From Microbacterium sp. SORGH_AS_0888 (GTDB lineage: Bacteria > Actinomycetota > Actinomycetes > Actinomycetales > Microbacteriaceae), in the NCBI RefSeq assembly GCF_030818905.1, contig NZ_JAUTAZ010000001.1, positions 1,426,001 through 1,490,000 on the forward strand: 64,000 bases of DNA, in the 5' to 3' direction. The notes beneath the pieces were generated by a model. That model searched no databases and was not told the origin of the DNA. It saw only the letters and a program-made list of their open reading frames with translations. Shown piece by piece: positions 8,588 to 17,299 of the stretch. The stretch's first letter is position 1. Each line of letters starts with the position of its first letter. The position numbers and the translations under genes were made by a program.

Positions 8588-9844
8588 TCACTTGCTCGTG
8601 GCCGCGGCCGCCGCCTTCTGCGCGGCGGTGAGCGCGTCCTGCGGCGACGAGGCGCCCGAGAGCGAGCTCTGGATCGCGGTCCACAGCTGCTCGGAGATCA
8701 GCGGGTACGTGGTGCCGAGGTTGTCGCTCGTGCGCCCCTTGGCCGACTGCACCGCCGTGACCCAGGTCGAGAGGTCGGGGTGCTCCTGCAGCAGCTGCTT
8801 CTGCCCCGCCTCGGTGGGCGGGATGTAGTACGCGAACGTGTCGGCGGTCTTGACGAAGCCGTCGGTGGTCGTCATGCAGTCGATGATCTTCTTGGTGACC
8901 TCGTAGCGGGCCGTGTCCTTCTGGACCGGAGCGACGATGAACTCACCCCCGGTCGGTGCCGGCGCGGCTCCTCCGTTCATGCCGGGCAGCACGATCACGC
9001 CCGTCTTGAACGACTGCGAGGCGGCGCTGTCGACCTGCCAGGTGCCGTTCTCCGCGAAGCCGAACTTCCCCGTGAGGAACTCCTCCCAGCTCGTGTTCTG
9101 CGAGTTGCTGATGACGGACTGCGGCGCGTAGCCCTTCTTCACCCAGTCGGTCCACAGCGTCAGCGCCTGGACCGCCTGCGAGGAGTCGAGCTGGGTGAGG
9201 TCGGCTCCTGCGCCCCAGAACCAGGGGAGGAACTGGAAGGACCCCTCCTCGGTGCCGATGCCGGCGAACGTGATCCCCTTGCTGCCGGTGGCGCTGACCT
9301 TCGCGAGCGCATCCGTGAGCGTGCTCCAGTCGGTGATGGATGCCGGGTCCACCCCCGCGGCCTGCAGCACATCCGCGTTGTAGTAGAGCGCGAGCGTGTT
9401 CGCGCCGATCGGGATGCCGTAGGTCTGCCCGTCGAGCTGACCGGCCGCGAGCAGGTTGGCGTCGATGCTCGATGTGTCGAGGCCGAGGTCCGTCGTCGTG
9501 GTGAGCATCCCGGTGGAGGCGAGCGTGGAGACGGCCGGGTTGTCGAGCAGGATGATGTCGGGCGAGGTGCCCTCCTGCGCCGAGAGCAGCGCCTGGTTGG
9601 TGAGCGCGGTGGTGTCGTAGGCGGTGCGCTGGATCGTGACGCCCGCCTCGGTGCCGCACGCCTGCACACGGTTGGCCCAGTCTGAGCCGTCGGCGTGCTG
9701 CGGGTACGGGTCCCACCACGTGTAGGTGCCGCCCGCCGCATCCGACGAGCCGCCGGTGCTCGAGCCGGAGCAGCCGGCGAGCGCGCCCACCGCGACGACG
9801 GCGACCGCGACCGCGAGCGGTGCGCGGAGCTTGCTGATGATCAT
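8588..9844 (-). CDS. ABC sugar-binding lipoprotein (extracellular solute-binding family 1)
   Basis: A 418-residue exported lipoprotein. The signal peptide ends in a lipobox (ALAGCSGSS, Cys about 25), followed by a Ser/Gly linker and a mature domain with GMNGGAAPAPTGGEFIV-type family 1 sequence. It captures a sugar outside the cell for the two downstream permeases. An AAGGAGG ribosome-binding site precedes the ATG at 9844. The gene follows the LacI regulator on the same strand, so regulator and transporter probably share the promoter at 10.91-11.05 kb. Confidence 0.9.
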   Translation of the reverse strand: MIISKLRAPLAVAVAVVAVGALAGCSGSSTGGSSDAAGGTYTWWDPYPQHADGSDWANRVQACGTEAGVTIQRTAYDTTALTNQALLSAQEGTSPDIILLDNPAVSTLASTGMLTTTTDLGLDTSSIDANLLAAGQLDGQTYGIPIGANTLALYYNADVLQAAGVDPASITDWSTLTDALAKVSATGSKGITFAGIGTEEGSFQFLPWFWGAGADLTQLDSSQAVQALTLWTDWVKKGYAPQSVISNSQNTSWEEFLTGKFGFAENGTWQVDSAASQSFKTGVIVLPGMNGGAAPAPTGGEFIVAPVQKDTARYEVTKKIIDCMTTTDGFVKTADTFAYYIPPTEAGQKQLLQEHPDLSTWVTAVQSAKGRTSDNLGTTYPLISEQLWTAIQSSLSGASSPQDALTAAQKAAAAATSK

Positions 9845-9940
9845 GAGTTCCTCCTTGAACGCGACCCGTCCTGCGGGTCTCCTGGTGTCAGGTGCGGGGT
9901 GGCGCGGCGATGGAGCCGCGGTCGTCGATGATGGGCGCGA

Positions 9941-10909
9941 TCAGGTCGACGACGTGGGTGTCCGCATCCGTGGTGCCGCGGTGATGCGGGAGACGAGGTG
10001 CTCCACCGCGCGGCGTCCGAGCTCGTCGGCGGCGCTGTCGATGGCGGAGTAGGGAAGCGAGAACGTGCGGGCGAAGTCGTCGGAGTATCGGCCGATGACC
10101 GACATGTCGGCGGGCGAGCCGAGTCCCCGCGACTGCAGGACGCTCGGCAGCGCCGCGGCCGCCGCCTCGTTGTTGAGGAGGAGACCCGTGGCGCCGGGGT
10201 GGGCGTCGAGCAGGAGCGCGAGGTCGCGCCCGATCTCGGGCTGGCGGGAGGCGCCGAAGGCGCGGTGGAGCACGATGCCGAGCTCGTCCGCGCGCGCGGC
10301 GGCCGCGTCCGCGAGGCGCCAGACGTAGGCGCCGCCGCGCTCGACCACGTGCTCGGGCTGCGAGACGAGGATGAGCTCACGATGGCCGAGGGCGTGCAGG
10401 CGCTCGACCATGAGCCGCCCGGCGGCGACGAAGTCGAGGTCGAACACGTCGACGTCGGAGGGGTCGGCGGGCAAGCCGATGAGCGCGGCGGGCTGCGGGA
10501 CCGCACGGAGAACGCCGAGTCGTTCGTCGTGCTCGGCGACGTTGAGGAGCACGAAGCCGTCCGCCATGCGCGAGTCGGCGATGCGCCGCAGCGCCGCCAC
10601 GCCGTCCTCCTCCGAGACGAGCAGCGTGTCGTAGCCGAGCGCCCGCGCACGGTTGGTGACGCCCAGGATGTACTGGAGCATGGCGGGCGCGAACTCGTCC
10701 TCGTAGAACTGGCCGAGCAGCGCCAGCACGTTCGTGCGGGAGGTCGCGAGCGCCCGCGCCCCCGCGTTCGGGGTGTAGCCGAGACGCTCGACGGCGTCGG
10801 CCACCCGCTGGCGCACGTCCGCCGAGATCGTGCGCTTGCCCGAGAGCGCGTAGGAGGCGGTGCTGCGCGAGACGCCGGCCGCGCGGGCCACGTCGCCGAT
10901 GTTCACCAT
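9941..10909 (-). CDS. LacI family transcriptional regulator (apparent 3' frameshift)
   Basis: A regulator of about 322 residues starting MVNIGDVARAAGVSRSTASYALSG, a textbook LacI helix-turn-helix and hinge, followed by a periplasmic-binding-protein-like sensor domain. The open frame runs upstream to 11017, but the start is placed at 10909 because the DNA-binding domain begins there. As read, the protein ends ...ITAAPRMRTPTSST. One base shift near 9972-9980 opens a frame continuing DADTHVVDLIAPIIDDRG to a stop at 9888, the usual LacI C-terminus, so a base is missing in the gene or in the assembly. It probably represses the sugar operon and GH63-type gene through the adjacent palindrome. Confidence 0.9.
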   Translation of the reverse strand: MVNIGDVARAAGVSRSTASYALSGKRTISADVRQRVADAVERLGYTPNAGARALATSRTNVLALLGQFYEDEFAPAMLQYILGVTNRARALGYDTLLVSEEDGVAALRRIADSRMADGFVLLNVAEHDERLGVLRAVPQPAALIGLPADPSDVDVFDLDFVAAGRLMVERLHALGHRELILVSQPEHVVERGGAYVWRLADAAAARADELGIVLHRAFGASRQPEIGRDLALLLDAHPGATGLLLNNEAAAAALPSVLQSRGLGSPADMSVIGRYSDDFARTFSLPYSAIDSAADELGRRAVEHLVSRITAAPRMRTPTSST

Positions 10910-10955
10910 GTGCGCACTCCGTCGTCTCGCTGCGGGGTCCGAGGCAGCGATCCCC

Positions 10956-10993
10956 ACTGTCGAACCGGTTCGATTTCGAACCGGTTCGACAGT
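10956..10993. promoter_or_regulatory. Tandem LacI-type operator forming a perfect 38-bp palindrome
   Basis: The 14-bp palindrome TCGAACCGGTTCGA occurs at 10960-10973 and 10976-10989. Together with flanking ACTG and CAGT it builds 18-bp arms around a TT spacer with no mismatch. It lies between the divergent lacI and GH63-type genes, the classic place for a LacI-family operator with a central CG. A candidate rightward -10 box (TACAGT, 10993-10998) starts at its right edge, so binding would block it. Confidence 0.85.
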
Positions 10994-11050
10994 ACAGTGG
11001 AGCCACCGCGACTGCAAGTGTCGACTCGATCACGATCCACGGAGCCCTCG

Positions 11051-12781
11051 ATGACGAGCACCACCCCCTCCCCCGATGTCCGCCACATGCGCTTCGACAT
11101 CCGCCAGATCCCGTTCAGCCGACGCGGCGCGTGGCTGAACCTGTCGCCCGTCGCAGCGGCGCACGAGGTGCGCGACGACATCCACCTCGTCTCTCACCGC
11201 ACGGGGATGCACGCCGTGCTCGCGCTCGTCCCGCTGCGTGCGGGCGAGCGGGCGGCGTCGGCCGTCGTCGTCGATCCGGCGGTGCTGCGCTGGGAGCTCG
11301 AGGACGACGGCGCGATCGAGGCGGTGTTCGAGCGGATCGATGCGATCCGCCTGCGCGGGAGCGCGGGCACCGGCATCCGGCTCGCGGATCCCGCCGCCGA
11401 GCTGACCCCGTTCACCGGCGCCTACCTGCTGCGCGACCCGCAGGACGGGAGCACCGTGCTGACCTCGTACGAGACGGGCTGCCGGTATCGCGTGACCGTG
11501 CTGGCGGGCGCGAGCGAGACCACCGGGACGGAAGCGCTCGGGGCCGCCGACCGGGCCGTGACCGTCACGGGCGCGAGCGAGTCGTCCGGGTGGGAGATCG
11601 TGCTCGAGGAGATGGGCACGGCTCGCGCCCCCTACGCCGACGCCGCGTCGTTCGATGCCGCCGCCGCGGACGTCGCGGCGGAGTTCGCCGCGTACGCGGA
11701 CGCGATCGCTCCCTGGCGCTCCGGCGGCGACGCCCCCGCGGCCACCCTCGCCGCCTACGTGCTGTGGTCGGCCACCGTGTCGGCCGCGGGCTTCCTCGGC
11801 CGCGAGTCCGTGCTGATGTCCAAGCACTGGATGGACAAGGTGTGGAGCTGGGACCACTGCTTCACCGCCCTGGCCCTCGCGCCGGGGCTCCCCGGCGCGG
11901 CCCTCGACCAGTTCCTCGCCCCCTTCGACCACCAGGATGCCTCCGGCGCGCTGCCGGACTCGATCGCGCACTCGGAGCGGCTCTTCAACTTCGTGAAGCC
12001 GCCCATCCACGGCTGGGCGCTGCGGCGGCTGCGCGCCGACGGTGCCGTCCCCGCCGCGCAGACGCGGGACGTCTACGAGCGGATGGCGTCGTGGACGCGC
12101 TTCTGGCTGGACCGCCGACGGGCACCCGGCCGCATCCTGCCCTTCTATCAGCACGGCAACGACAGCGGATGGGACAACTCGACGCTCTTCGACCGGGATC
12201 GCGTCGTGGCGGCCCCTGACCTCGCCGCGTTCCTCCTCCAGCAGCTGGACGTTCTCGCCGAGCTCGCCGCGGAGCTCGGCGAGGACCCCGACCCCTGGCT
12301 CGACGAGCGGCGAGCCGTCCACGAGGCGCTCATGGCGGAGCTGTGGACGGGCGACGGCTTCGTCGCCCGCGGCGTCGACGGCGGTGAGAGCACCCGGACG
12401 AGCCTGCTCTCGGTCATGCCGATCGCGGCCGGGGATCTGCTCGGCGCCGAGGTCTCCGCCGTCCTCGCGGACCGGGTCCGCGAGTTCCTGACCGACTGGG
12501 GACCGGCCACGGAACGGGTGGACTCCGGCCACTACGAGTCCGACGGCTACTGGCGGGGCCCGATCTGGGCACCCGCCACGCTGCTGATCGAGGACGGCCT
12601 CCGGCGGTCCGGCCATGGGGACCTCGCGGACGAGGTGAGCGCGAGGTTCCGGCGCCTGTGCGAGACATCCGGCTTCGCCGAGAACTTCGACGCGCTCACG
12701 GGCGAAGGGCTCCGCGACCGCGCCTACACGTGGACCGCGGCCGTGTACCTGCTCCTGACCCGTGCCGCCGCGAAGGCCTGA
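11051..12781 (+). CDS. GH63-type glycoside hydrolase (alpha-glucosidase-like, MGH1 fold)
   Basis: A 576-residue cytosolic protein. The C-terminal (alpha/alpha)6 catalytic region carries MDKVWSWDHCFTALAL near residue 260, HGNDSGWDNST near 375 and GYWRGPIWAP near 500, with an ENFDALTGEGLRDRAYTW segment that matches GH63 / mannosylglycerate-hydrolase-type enzymes. These invert alpha-glucosidic or related bonds. The ATG at 11051 has GGAG seven bases upstream; the frame is open further upstream without coding character. It is divergent from the ABC/GH127 operon across the shared operator, so both arms are probably induced by the same sugar. Confidence 0.8.
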   Translation: MTSTTPSPDVRHMRFDIRQIPFSRRGAWLNLSPVAAAHEVRDDIHLVSHRTGMHAVLALVPLRAGERAASAVVVDPAVLRWELEDDGAIEAVFERIDAIRLRGSAGTGIRLADPAAELTPFTGAYLLRDPQDGSTVLTSYETGCRYRVTVLAGASETTGTEALGAADRAVTVTGASESSGWEIVLEEMGTARAPYADAASFDAAAADVAAEFAAYADAIAPWRSGGDAPAATLAAYVLWSATVSAAGFLGRESVLMSKHWMDKVWSWDHCFTALALAPGLPGAALDQFLAPFDHQDASGALPDSIAHSERLFNFVKPPIHGWALRRLRADGAVPAAQTRDVYERMASWTRFWLDRRRAPGRILPFYQHGNDSGWDNSTLFDRDRVVAAPDLAAFLLQQLDVLAELAAELGEDPDPWLDERRAVHEALMAELWTGDGFVARGVDGGESTRTSLLSVMPIAAGDLLGAEVSAVLADRVREFLTDWGPATERVDSGHYESDGYWRGPIWAPATLLIEDGLRRSGHGDLADEVSARFRRLCETSGFAENFDALTGEGLRDRAYTWTAAVYLLLTRAAAKA

Positions 12782-12784
12782 CCC

Positions 12785-14251
12785 TCACCCCGGACGAGAG
12801 CCGTCGGGGGGCGGCGGCATCCGGTCGAAGTAGCCGGCGCGCTCCAGCAGCTCGACCGCATCCGTTCGCGAGCGCACACCGAGCTTCAGGTACAGCGTTC
12901 GCAGCTGCGTCTTGATCGTGTTGATGGACAGGAACGCGCCCTGCGCGAGCTCGGCGACGGAGGACCCGAGGCGCAGCCCCCACACCAGCTCCGACTCACG
13001 GCGCGTGAAGGCGGGGAGCGCGGGCCTTCGCCGCGCCACCAGGACGGGGAGCCGCTCGAATCGCGCGCGGACGTCGGCGATCGCGGAGACGAGCTCCGGC
13101 CGCCGCTCGGCGAGCCCGGCGAGGAATTGCGCGAGGTCCTTTCCCGGCAGGGTCAGCAACGGCAGCGCCGAGCCGGAGTCGGCGATCATGCGGAACGCAT
13201 CCTCGAACTCCGACTCCGCCACCGCCGTGTCGCCGAGCCGCCGGTGCGCGAGCGCACGGCGGAGCAGGACCGGCGCGAGCGTGCGAAGCGCGTGGCCCGC
13301 GCCCAGGGAGACGCACCCGCTCGTCGCGCGCAGCGCCGAGAGCGGGTCGTCGCACGCGAGGTGGGCCGAGGCGCGCTGCATGTCGAAGCACAGCGCGTGC
13401 CCGGGCGGCGAGGGCACCCCGTGCAGGACCGTGAGCACCCGCTCGGGCTCACCGCGCACCAGCAACGCGTCGGCGAGGATGCCCAGCGCGAAACCGCGGA
13501 TCATCGGGAGCACGGCGATGTCCTCGGCACCGCCGGTCACCCGCGTGGCCAGCGCGATGGCGGCGCCCGGGTCGCCGTCGACGAGCGCGACCATCGCCTC
13601 GACCGCATCCGCCGTCGAGCTCCAGCGCGCATCCGAGGGGCGCAGGCGCAGGCAGGCGGCGATCTCGGCGAGCCGGTCCGGCCGAAGCTCGGCGGAGGCG
13701 AGGAGGGCCTCGCCCAGCAGCAGCGGATAGGCCGCGAACGAGGGGATCCACGCCCGCTCCTCCGCCACCGCGCGAGCCGTCTCGGCCTCGCGACCCGCCG
13801 CGGCGTAGTCGCCGTTCAGCACGGCGCACACGCAGGCGAGGGATGCGGCGCGGAAGCGGGCGGCGTCATCGCCGGCCGCCTCCGCCGCGGCCACCGCGCG
13901 CCGCGCGGAGGAGAAGCCGGGTCGAGCCAGACCGGCGGTGGCGTAGGCCTCGGAGATCGCGGCGTACAGACCGCTGCGCTGGAGCGCGGCGACTCCGGGG
14001 TCATCGGCGTCCGCCCGCTCGGCGACCGCCTCGGCCAGCTCGAGCGCGGCCTCGCGCCGGCCGGTGTGGAGTCGCGCGAGGATCATCGCGGTATGGGTCA
14101 CCGCTCGAGCACCGGCCGGCATCGCGGCGGGCGAGGGCGGCGCGGCGACGGCGAGCCGGTCGGCGTCCGAGGCGGCGAGCGCGTGTCCGGGCGCGACGAA
14201 CGCCGCCACGATCCGTTCCGCCGCCGCCAGTACGTTGGCGGAGTCGATCAT
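12785..14251 (-). CDS. LuxR family regulator with C-terminal helix-turn-helix
   Basis: A 488-residue protein. Residues 1-400 are alanine- and leucine-rich helical repeats resembling the TPR-like sensor part of LuxR/MalT-type regulators, but no ATPase Walker motif is visible. Residues about 415-475 form a LuxR (GerE) DNA-binding domain: FTRRESELVWGLRLGSSVAELA then LSINTIKTQLRTLYLKLGV. It is convergent with the GH63-type gene with only three bases between the stops. The target genes cannot be deduced. Confidence 0.82.
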   Translation of the reverse strand: MIDSANVLAAAERIVAAFVAPGHALAASDADRLAVAAPPSPAAMPAGARAVTHTAMILARLHTGRREAALELAEAVAERADADDPGVAALQRSGLYAAISEAYATAGLARPGFSSARRAVAAAEAAGDDAARFRAASLACVCAVLNGDYAAAGREAETARAVAEERAWIPSFAAYPLLLGEALLASAELRPDRLAEIAACLRLRPSDARWSSTADAVEAMVALVDGDPGAAIALATRVTGGAEDIAVLPMIRGFALGILADALLVRGEPERVLTVLHGVPSPPGHALCFDMQRASAHLACDDPLSALRATSGCVSLGAGHALRTLAPVLLRRALAHRRLGDTAVAESEFEDAFRMIADSGSALPLLTLPGKDLAQFLAGLAERRPELVSAIADVRARFERLPVLVARRRPALPAFTRRESELVWGLRLGSSVAELAQGAFLSINTIKTQLRTLYLKLGVRSRTDAVELLERAGYFDRMPPPPDGSRPG

Positions 14252-14315
14252 CGGGCGAGTATCACCCGACCACGCGGGAGCACCGACTCCACTGTGACTG
14301 CCATGACCCGCGCGC

Positions 14316-15173
14316 TCAGGACAACCCCACCGAGCCGGCGCCGACGCCCGTCAGCGTGCCCACGAGCGCGAGCGCCACGAACGAGCCGTTGAAGACGACG
14401 TGCAGGAGGAGCGCCGCCCAGAACCGTCCCGTGAGCAGGACCAGCAGAGCGCCCGTGAGGCCGACCAGGCCGATCGAGACGGCTGCGTCCCACGTCGGGG
14501 CGAGCGACCCGGTGAGCTGGTGCAGCAGGAGGAACAGGCCCGTGGACACGAGCGCCGCGCCGGCGCCGGCGACCGGACGGAGCTCGGTCAGACGGCGGAA
14601 CGCGGTGAACAGCGCCACCAGGAGCAGCGCGTGGAAGAACAGCTCTTCGACCACCGGGCCCACCACGGTGGGGACCAGGAGATCCTCGAACCACCATCCT
14701 CCCGGCAGCCGCCCGTCGGCCGTCGGGAACGACGGCCACACCGATCGGCCGGTCGCCGCCTGGCTCAGCCATCCGGCGACCGCGCGGAGGATGAGCCCGA
14801 GCACGATCCCGAAGAGCAGGTCGACGGGCCGGAAGCGGAAGAGCCCGCGGGGCACCGACAGACGCAGCGCGGCGATCGCCGGCACGAGCATCGAGACCCA
14901 CAGCGCGACGGTGCCGATCCAGCCGCCGAGGACCCCGCCGATGAACTCGGTCGACGCGGTGGCGACGAGCACGCCGGCGCCGAGGGCCACGACCGCCCAG
15001 CCCACCAGCAGCCAGCTCCACTGCTGCACCGAGGCGCCGCCGGTGCGCCACTCCCGCGGGCGGCTCGGACGGCCGCGGCGAGGCCGGCGCGCAGCCGCGT
15101 CGCGCGCGTCTCCGGGCTCGGCGTCGGGCGTCGCCGCGCCGTCCGCCGTCGAGGCGTCGATAGACTCGCTCAC
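14316..15173 (-). CDS. CPBP family intramembrane metalloprotease
   Basis: A membrane protein of about 285 residues with a disordered, acidic and then basic N-terminus and some seven hydrophobic segments. The CPBP (Abi/Rce1-like) motifs are visible: the glutamate pair in GPVVEELFFHALL and a later histidine in FLLLHQL. The usual EExxxR is EELFFH here, so the arginine is not conserved. The GTG at 15173 follows TAGCCT, a TANNNT box, suggesting a leaderless start; a GTG at 15194 would add seven residues. Proteases of this group process prenylated proteins, bacteriocins or unknown membrane substrates. Confidence 0.78.
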   Translation of the reverse strand: MSESIDASTADGAATPDAEPGDARDAAARRPRRGRPSRPREWRTGGASVQQWSWLLVGWAVVALGAGVLVATASTEFIGGVLGGWIGTVALWVSMLVPAIAALRLSVPRGLFRFRPVDLLFGIVLGLILRAVAGWLSQAATGRSVWPSFPTADGRLPGGWWFEDLLVPTVVGPVVEELFFHALLLVALFTAFRRLTELRPVAGAGAALVSTGLFLLLHQLTGSLAPTWDAAVSIGLVGLTGALLVLLTGRFWAALLLHVVFNGSFVALALVGTLTGVGAGSVGLS

Positions 15174-15214
15174 GCTGCCCAGGCTACCGGGCACCCCCGA
15201 CCTCGGAGTCCACG

Positions 15215-15811
15215 TTGTTCGAGATCCTCACCGTCTGCACCGGCAACGTCTGCCGTTCTCCGTTCGCGGAGGTCGTCCTGGCCGCCGAGCTGCCGGGGAT
15301 CGGCGTCGCGAGCGCGGGCGCGCGCGCGTTGATCGACCACCCGATGGAGCACGACGCCGCCCGGCTCGCCCGGCAGTACGGCATCTCGTCCGAGGCGGTC
15401 GAGGCGCACCGCGCCCGCTGGCTCACGGAGTCCCATCTCTCCTCCCCCGACCTCGTGCTCGCGATGGCCAGGGAGCACCGGCGCGAGGTCGTGGAGCTCG
15501 CGCCCGCCAAGGTGCGATCGGCGTTCACGGCGCGCGAGTTCGCGCGCCTGGCCGCGTACGTCCCGGATGCGGAGGCGCGGCGCATCGCCGATGCGGCGGG
15601 CGAGGTCCCCCGCGAGCGGCTGCGGGCGCTGCTCGCGTCCCTGGCCGGGCTGCGCAGCGAGGTCGAGCCGCCGCTCGACCCGGCGGAGGACGACGTGATC
15701 GACCCGTACCGCCGCGGCTGGGAGAGCTACGAGCTCATGGCGACGCAGCTCATGCCGGCACTGGGCGAGGTCGTGCGGATCGCGCGGATCGCGGCGGACC
15801 GACCGTCGTAG
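15215..15811 (+). CDS. Low-molecular-weight protein-tyrosine phosphatase
   Basis: A 198-residue cytosolic phosphatase. The P-loop CTGNVCRS (CX5R) begins at residue 8 and the general-acid aspartate lies in the DPYRRG segment near residue 165. Family members dephosphorylate tyrosine kinases of polysaccharide export or, in actinobacteria, secreted or signalling targets. The start appears to be TTG at 15215, since MFEILTVCTGN is the typical N-terminus and no better codon exists. It is divergent from the CPBP gene and convergent with the sulfurtransferase gene. Confidence 0.88.
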   Translation: MFEILTVCTGNVCRSPFAEVVLAAELPGIGVASAGARALIDHPMEHDAARLARQYGISSEAVEAHRARWLTESHLSSPDLVLAMAREHRREVVELAPAKVRSAFTAREFARLAAYVPDAEARRIADAAGEVPRERLRALLASLAGLRSEVEPPLDPAEDDVIDPYRRGWESYELMATQLMPALGEVVRIARIAADRPS

Positions 15812-15815
15812 CGGC

Positions 15816-16670
15816 TCAGCGAGCGCCGACATCCCCCCACGGGCGCGGCCCCGAGGCGACGGGCCGGTCGCGCGCCCGCGACCACCTGCTCCACGAGCCG
15901 GGGAAGACCCGCGCCTCGATCCCGCTGTGCGCCAGGGCGAGGGCGGAGTGGGCGGAGGCGATGCCGGAGCTGCAGTACAGGACGAGGCCCGTGGACACAT
16001 CCTGTACCGCCGAGGAGAAGGTCCGGCGGATCTGCTCGGGTGGCCGTAGCCGGCCCGAGCGATCGACGTGGGACAGCGTCGGCACGTTGACGGCACCGGG
16101 GATGTGACCGGCCGCGGGATCGCTGCCGGCCGTCGTGCCCCGATAGTGCTGCGGCCCGCGCACATCGACGAGCCGGCCGGCGACGGCGGCCTGTGCGGCG
16201 TCGTCGATGCTCGCGACGCCCGGATCCGCATCCCGGAGCACCGCCGATCCCGGCACGGGCAGCACATCGCCGGACTCGAGCAGCCCGCCCGCGGCGATCC
16301 ATGCCCCGAGGCCCCCGTCGAGCACGCGCACCTCGAGCCCTCGCCGTCGCAGCAGCCACCACAGCCGCGCGGCGGCGACGCCGTCGTTGTCGTCGTACGC
16401 CACGACGAGGTCGCCCTCATCCACCCCCCAACGGCGGATGCTGCGCGCCAGGGTCGCCGCGGACGGCAGCGGATGCCGCCCCTCCTCCGGATGACCGGGC
16501 GTGGACAGCTCGCGTTCGAGGTCGACGTAGACGGCTCCGGGAAGGTGCCCGTCGAGGTAGGCGGGACGCCCCTCCGGCACATCGAGGCGCCAGCGCACGT
16601 CGAGCAGCCGGACACGCGCCCCCGCGGCCACCGCCGCGGCGAGCGTGTCCGGATCGATGAGGTGCGCCAC
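15816..16670 (-). CDS. Two-domain rhodanese sulfurtransferase (thiosulfate/3-mercaptopyruvate type)
   Basis: A protein of about 284 residues with two rhodanese domains. The N-terminal inactive domain contains LLDVRWRLD and the DGHLPGAVYVD motif; the C-terminal domain repeats AGHIPGAVNVP and carries the catalytic cysteine in LYCSSGIAS near residue 237. It transfers sulfur from thiosulfate or mercaptopyruvate to thiophilic acceptors such as cyanide. The start was set at GTG 16670 (VAHLIDPDTL), which fits the family; an in-frame GTG at 16697 would add nine residues. Confidence 0.87.
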   Translation of the reverse strand: MAHLIDPDTLAAAVAAGARVRLLDVRWRLDVPEGRPAYLDGHLPGAVYVDLERELSTPGHPEEGRHPLPSAATLARSIRRWGVDEGDLVVAYDDNDGVAAARLWWLLRRRGLEVRVLDGGLGAWIAAGGLLESGDVLPVPGSAVLRDADPGVASIDDAAQAAVAGRLVDVRGPQHYRGTTAGSDPAAGHIPGAVNVPTLSHVDRSGRLRPPEQIRRTFSSAVQDVSTGLVLYCSSGIASAHSALALAHSGIEARVFPGSWSRWSRARDRPVASGPRPWGDVGAR

Positions 16671-16798
16671 GATGCGAGCCTCGCGGCTGCGACCCACGAC
16701 GTCATGCGCCGGCGCAACACGCGTTCATGCGGCGTCATGCGGCGTCACGAGGGGACGCGCGGCGGCGAGCGCGCCGCGCTCTCGAGTTCTGTTGTGCG

Positions 16799-16809
16799 CA
16801 ATTAAATTG
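16799..16809. promoter_or_regulatory. OhrR-type operator
   Basis: CAATT-A-AATTG is an inverted repeat in an unusually AT-rich patch 18 bp upstream of the ohrR start, flanked by two TTGTGYGCAA copies (16792-16801, 16807-16816). OhrR regulators bind AT-rich dyads of this kind and are usually autoregulated. Confidence 0.6.
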
Positions 16810-16826
16810 TGTGCAATGCTTCTTCC

Positions 16827-17285
16827 ATGAGCGCCCTCGAGCAGATGCTGTGCTTCTCGCTGTACTCGGCCAGCCGCGCCACCACGCAGGCCTACCGCCG
16901 CCTGCTCGCCGACTGGGACCTCACCTATCCGCAGTACCTCGTCCTGGTCGCGCTGTGGGATCGCGGGCCGCTCACGGTGGGCGAGCTCGGCGACGACCTC
17001 GCGCTCGACTCGGGCACCCTCTCCCCGCTGCTGCGCCGCATGGAGGCGGCCGGCCTCGTCTCCCGCGCACGCGAGCAGGCCGACGCACGCGTGGTCCGGG
17101 TCTCGCTCACCGAACGGGGAGAGGCGCTGCGCGGCGAGCTCTCCGGCATCCCCGCGGCGCTCGGGGAATGCCTCGGCCTCTCCGTCGAGGGCGCGCACGA
17201 GCTGCTCGCCGTCCTGCGACGCGTCACCGGCGCGATGCAGGACGCGAACGACCGGGATGCGGCGAGCCTCGCCGCATCCGCCTGA
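16827..17285 (+). CDS. ohrR: MarR family peroxide sensor OhrR
   Basis: A 152-residue winged-helix regulator. The N-terminal MLCFSLYSASR places a cysteine near residue 9-10, where OhrR proteins carry the redox-sensing cysteine. The MarR core LDSGTLSPLLRRMEAAGLVSR and the wing follow. Organic hydroperoxides oxidise the cysteine and release the repressor from DNA. The ATG at 16827 is preferred over a GTG at 16809. The next gene, 14 bp downstream, is ohr, the standard OhrR target, so the pair forms a self-regulated peroxide-defence unit. Confidence 0.9.
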   Translation: MSALEQMLCFSLYSASRATTQAYRRLLADWDLTYPQYLVLVALWDRGPLTVGELGDDLALDSGTLSPLLRRMEAAGLVSRAREQADARVVRVSLTERGEALRGELSGIPAALGECLGLSVEGAHELLAVLRRVTGAMQDANDRDAASLAASA

Positions 17286-17299
17286 TGAAAGGACACACC

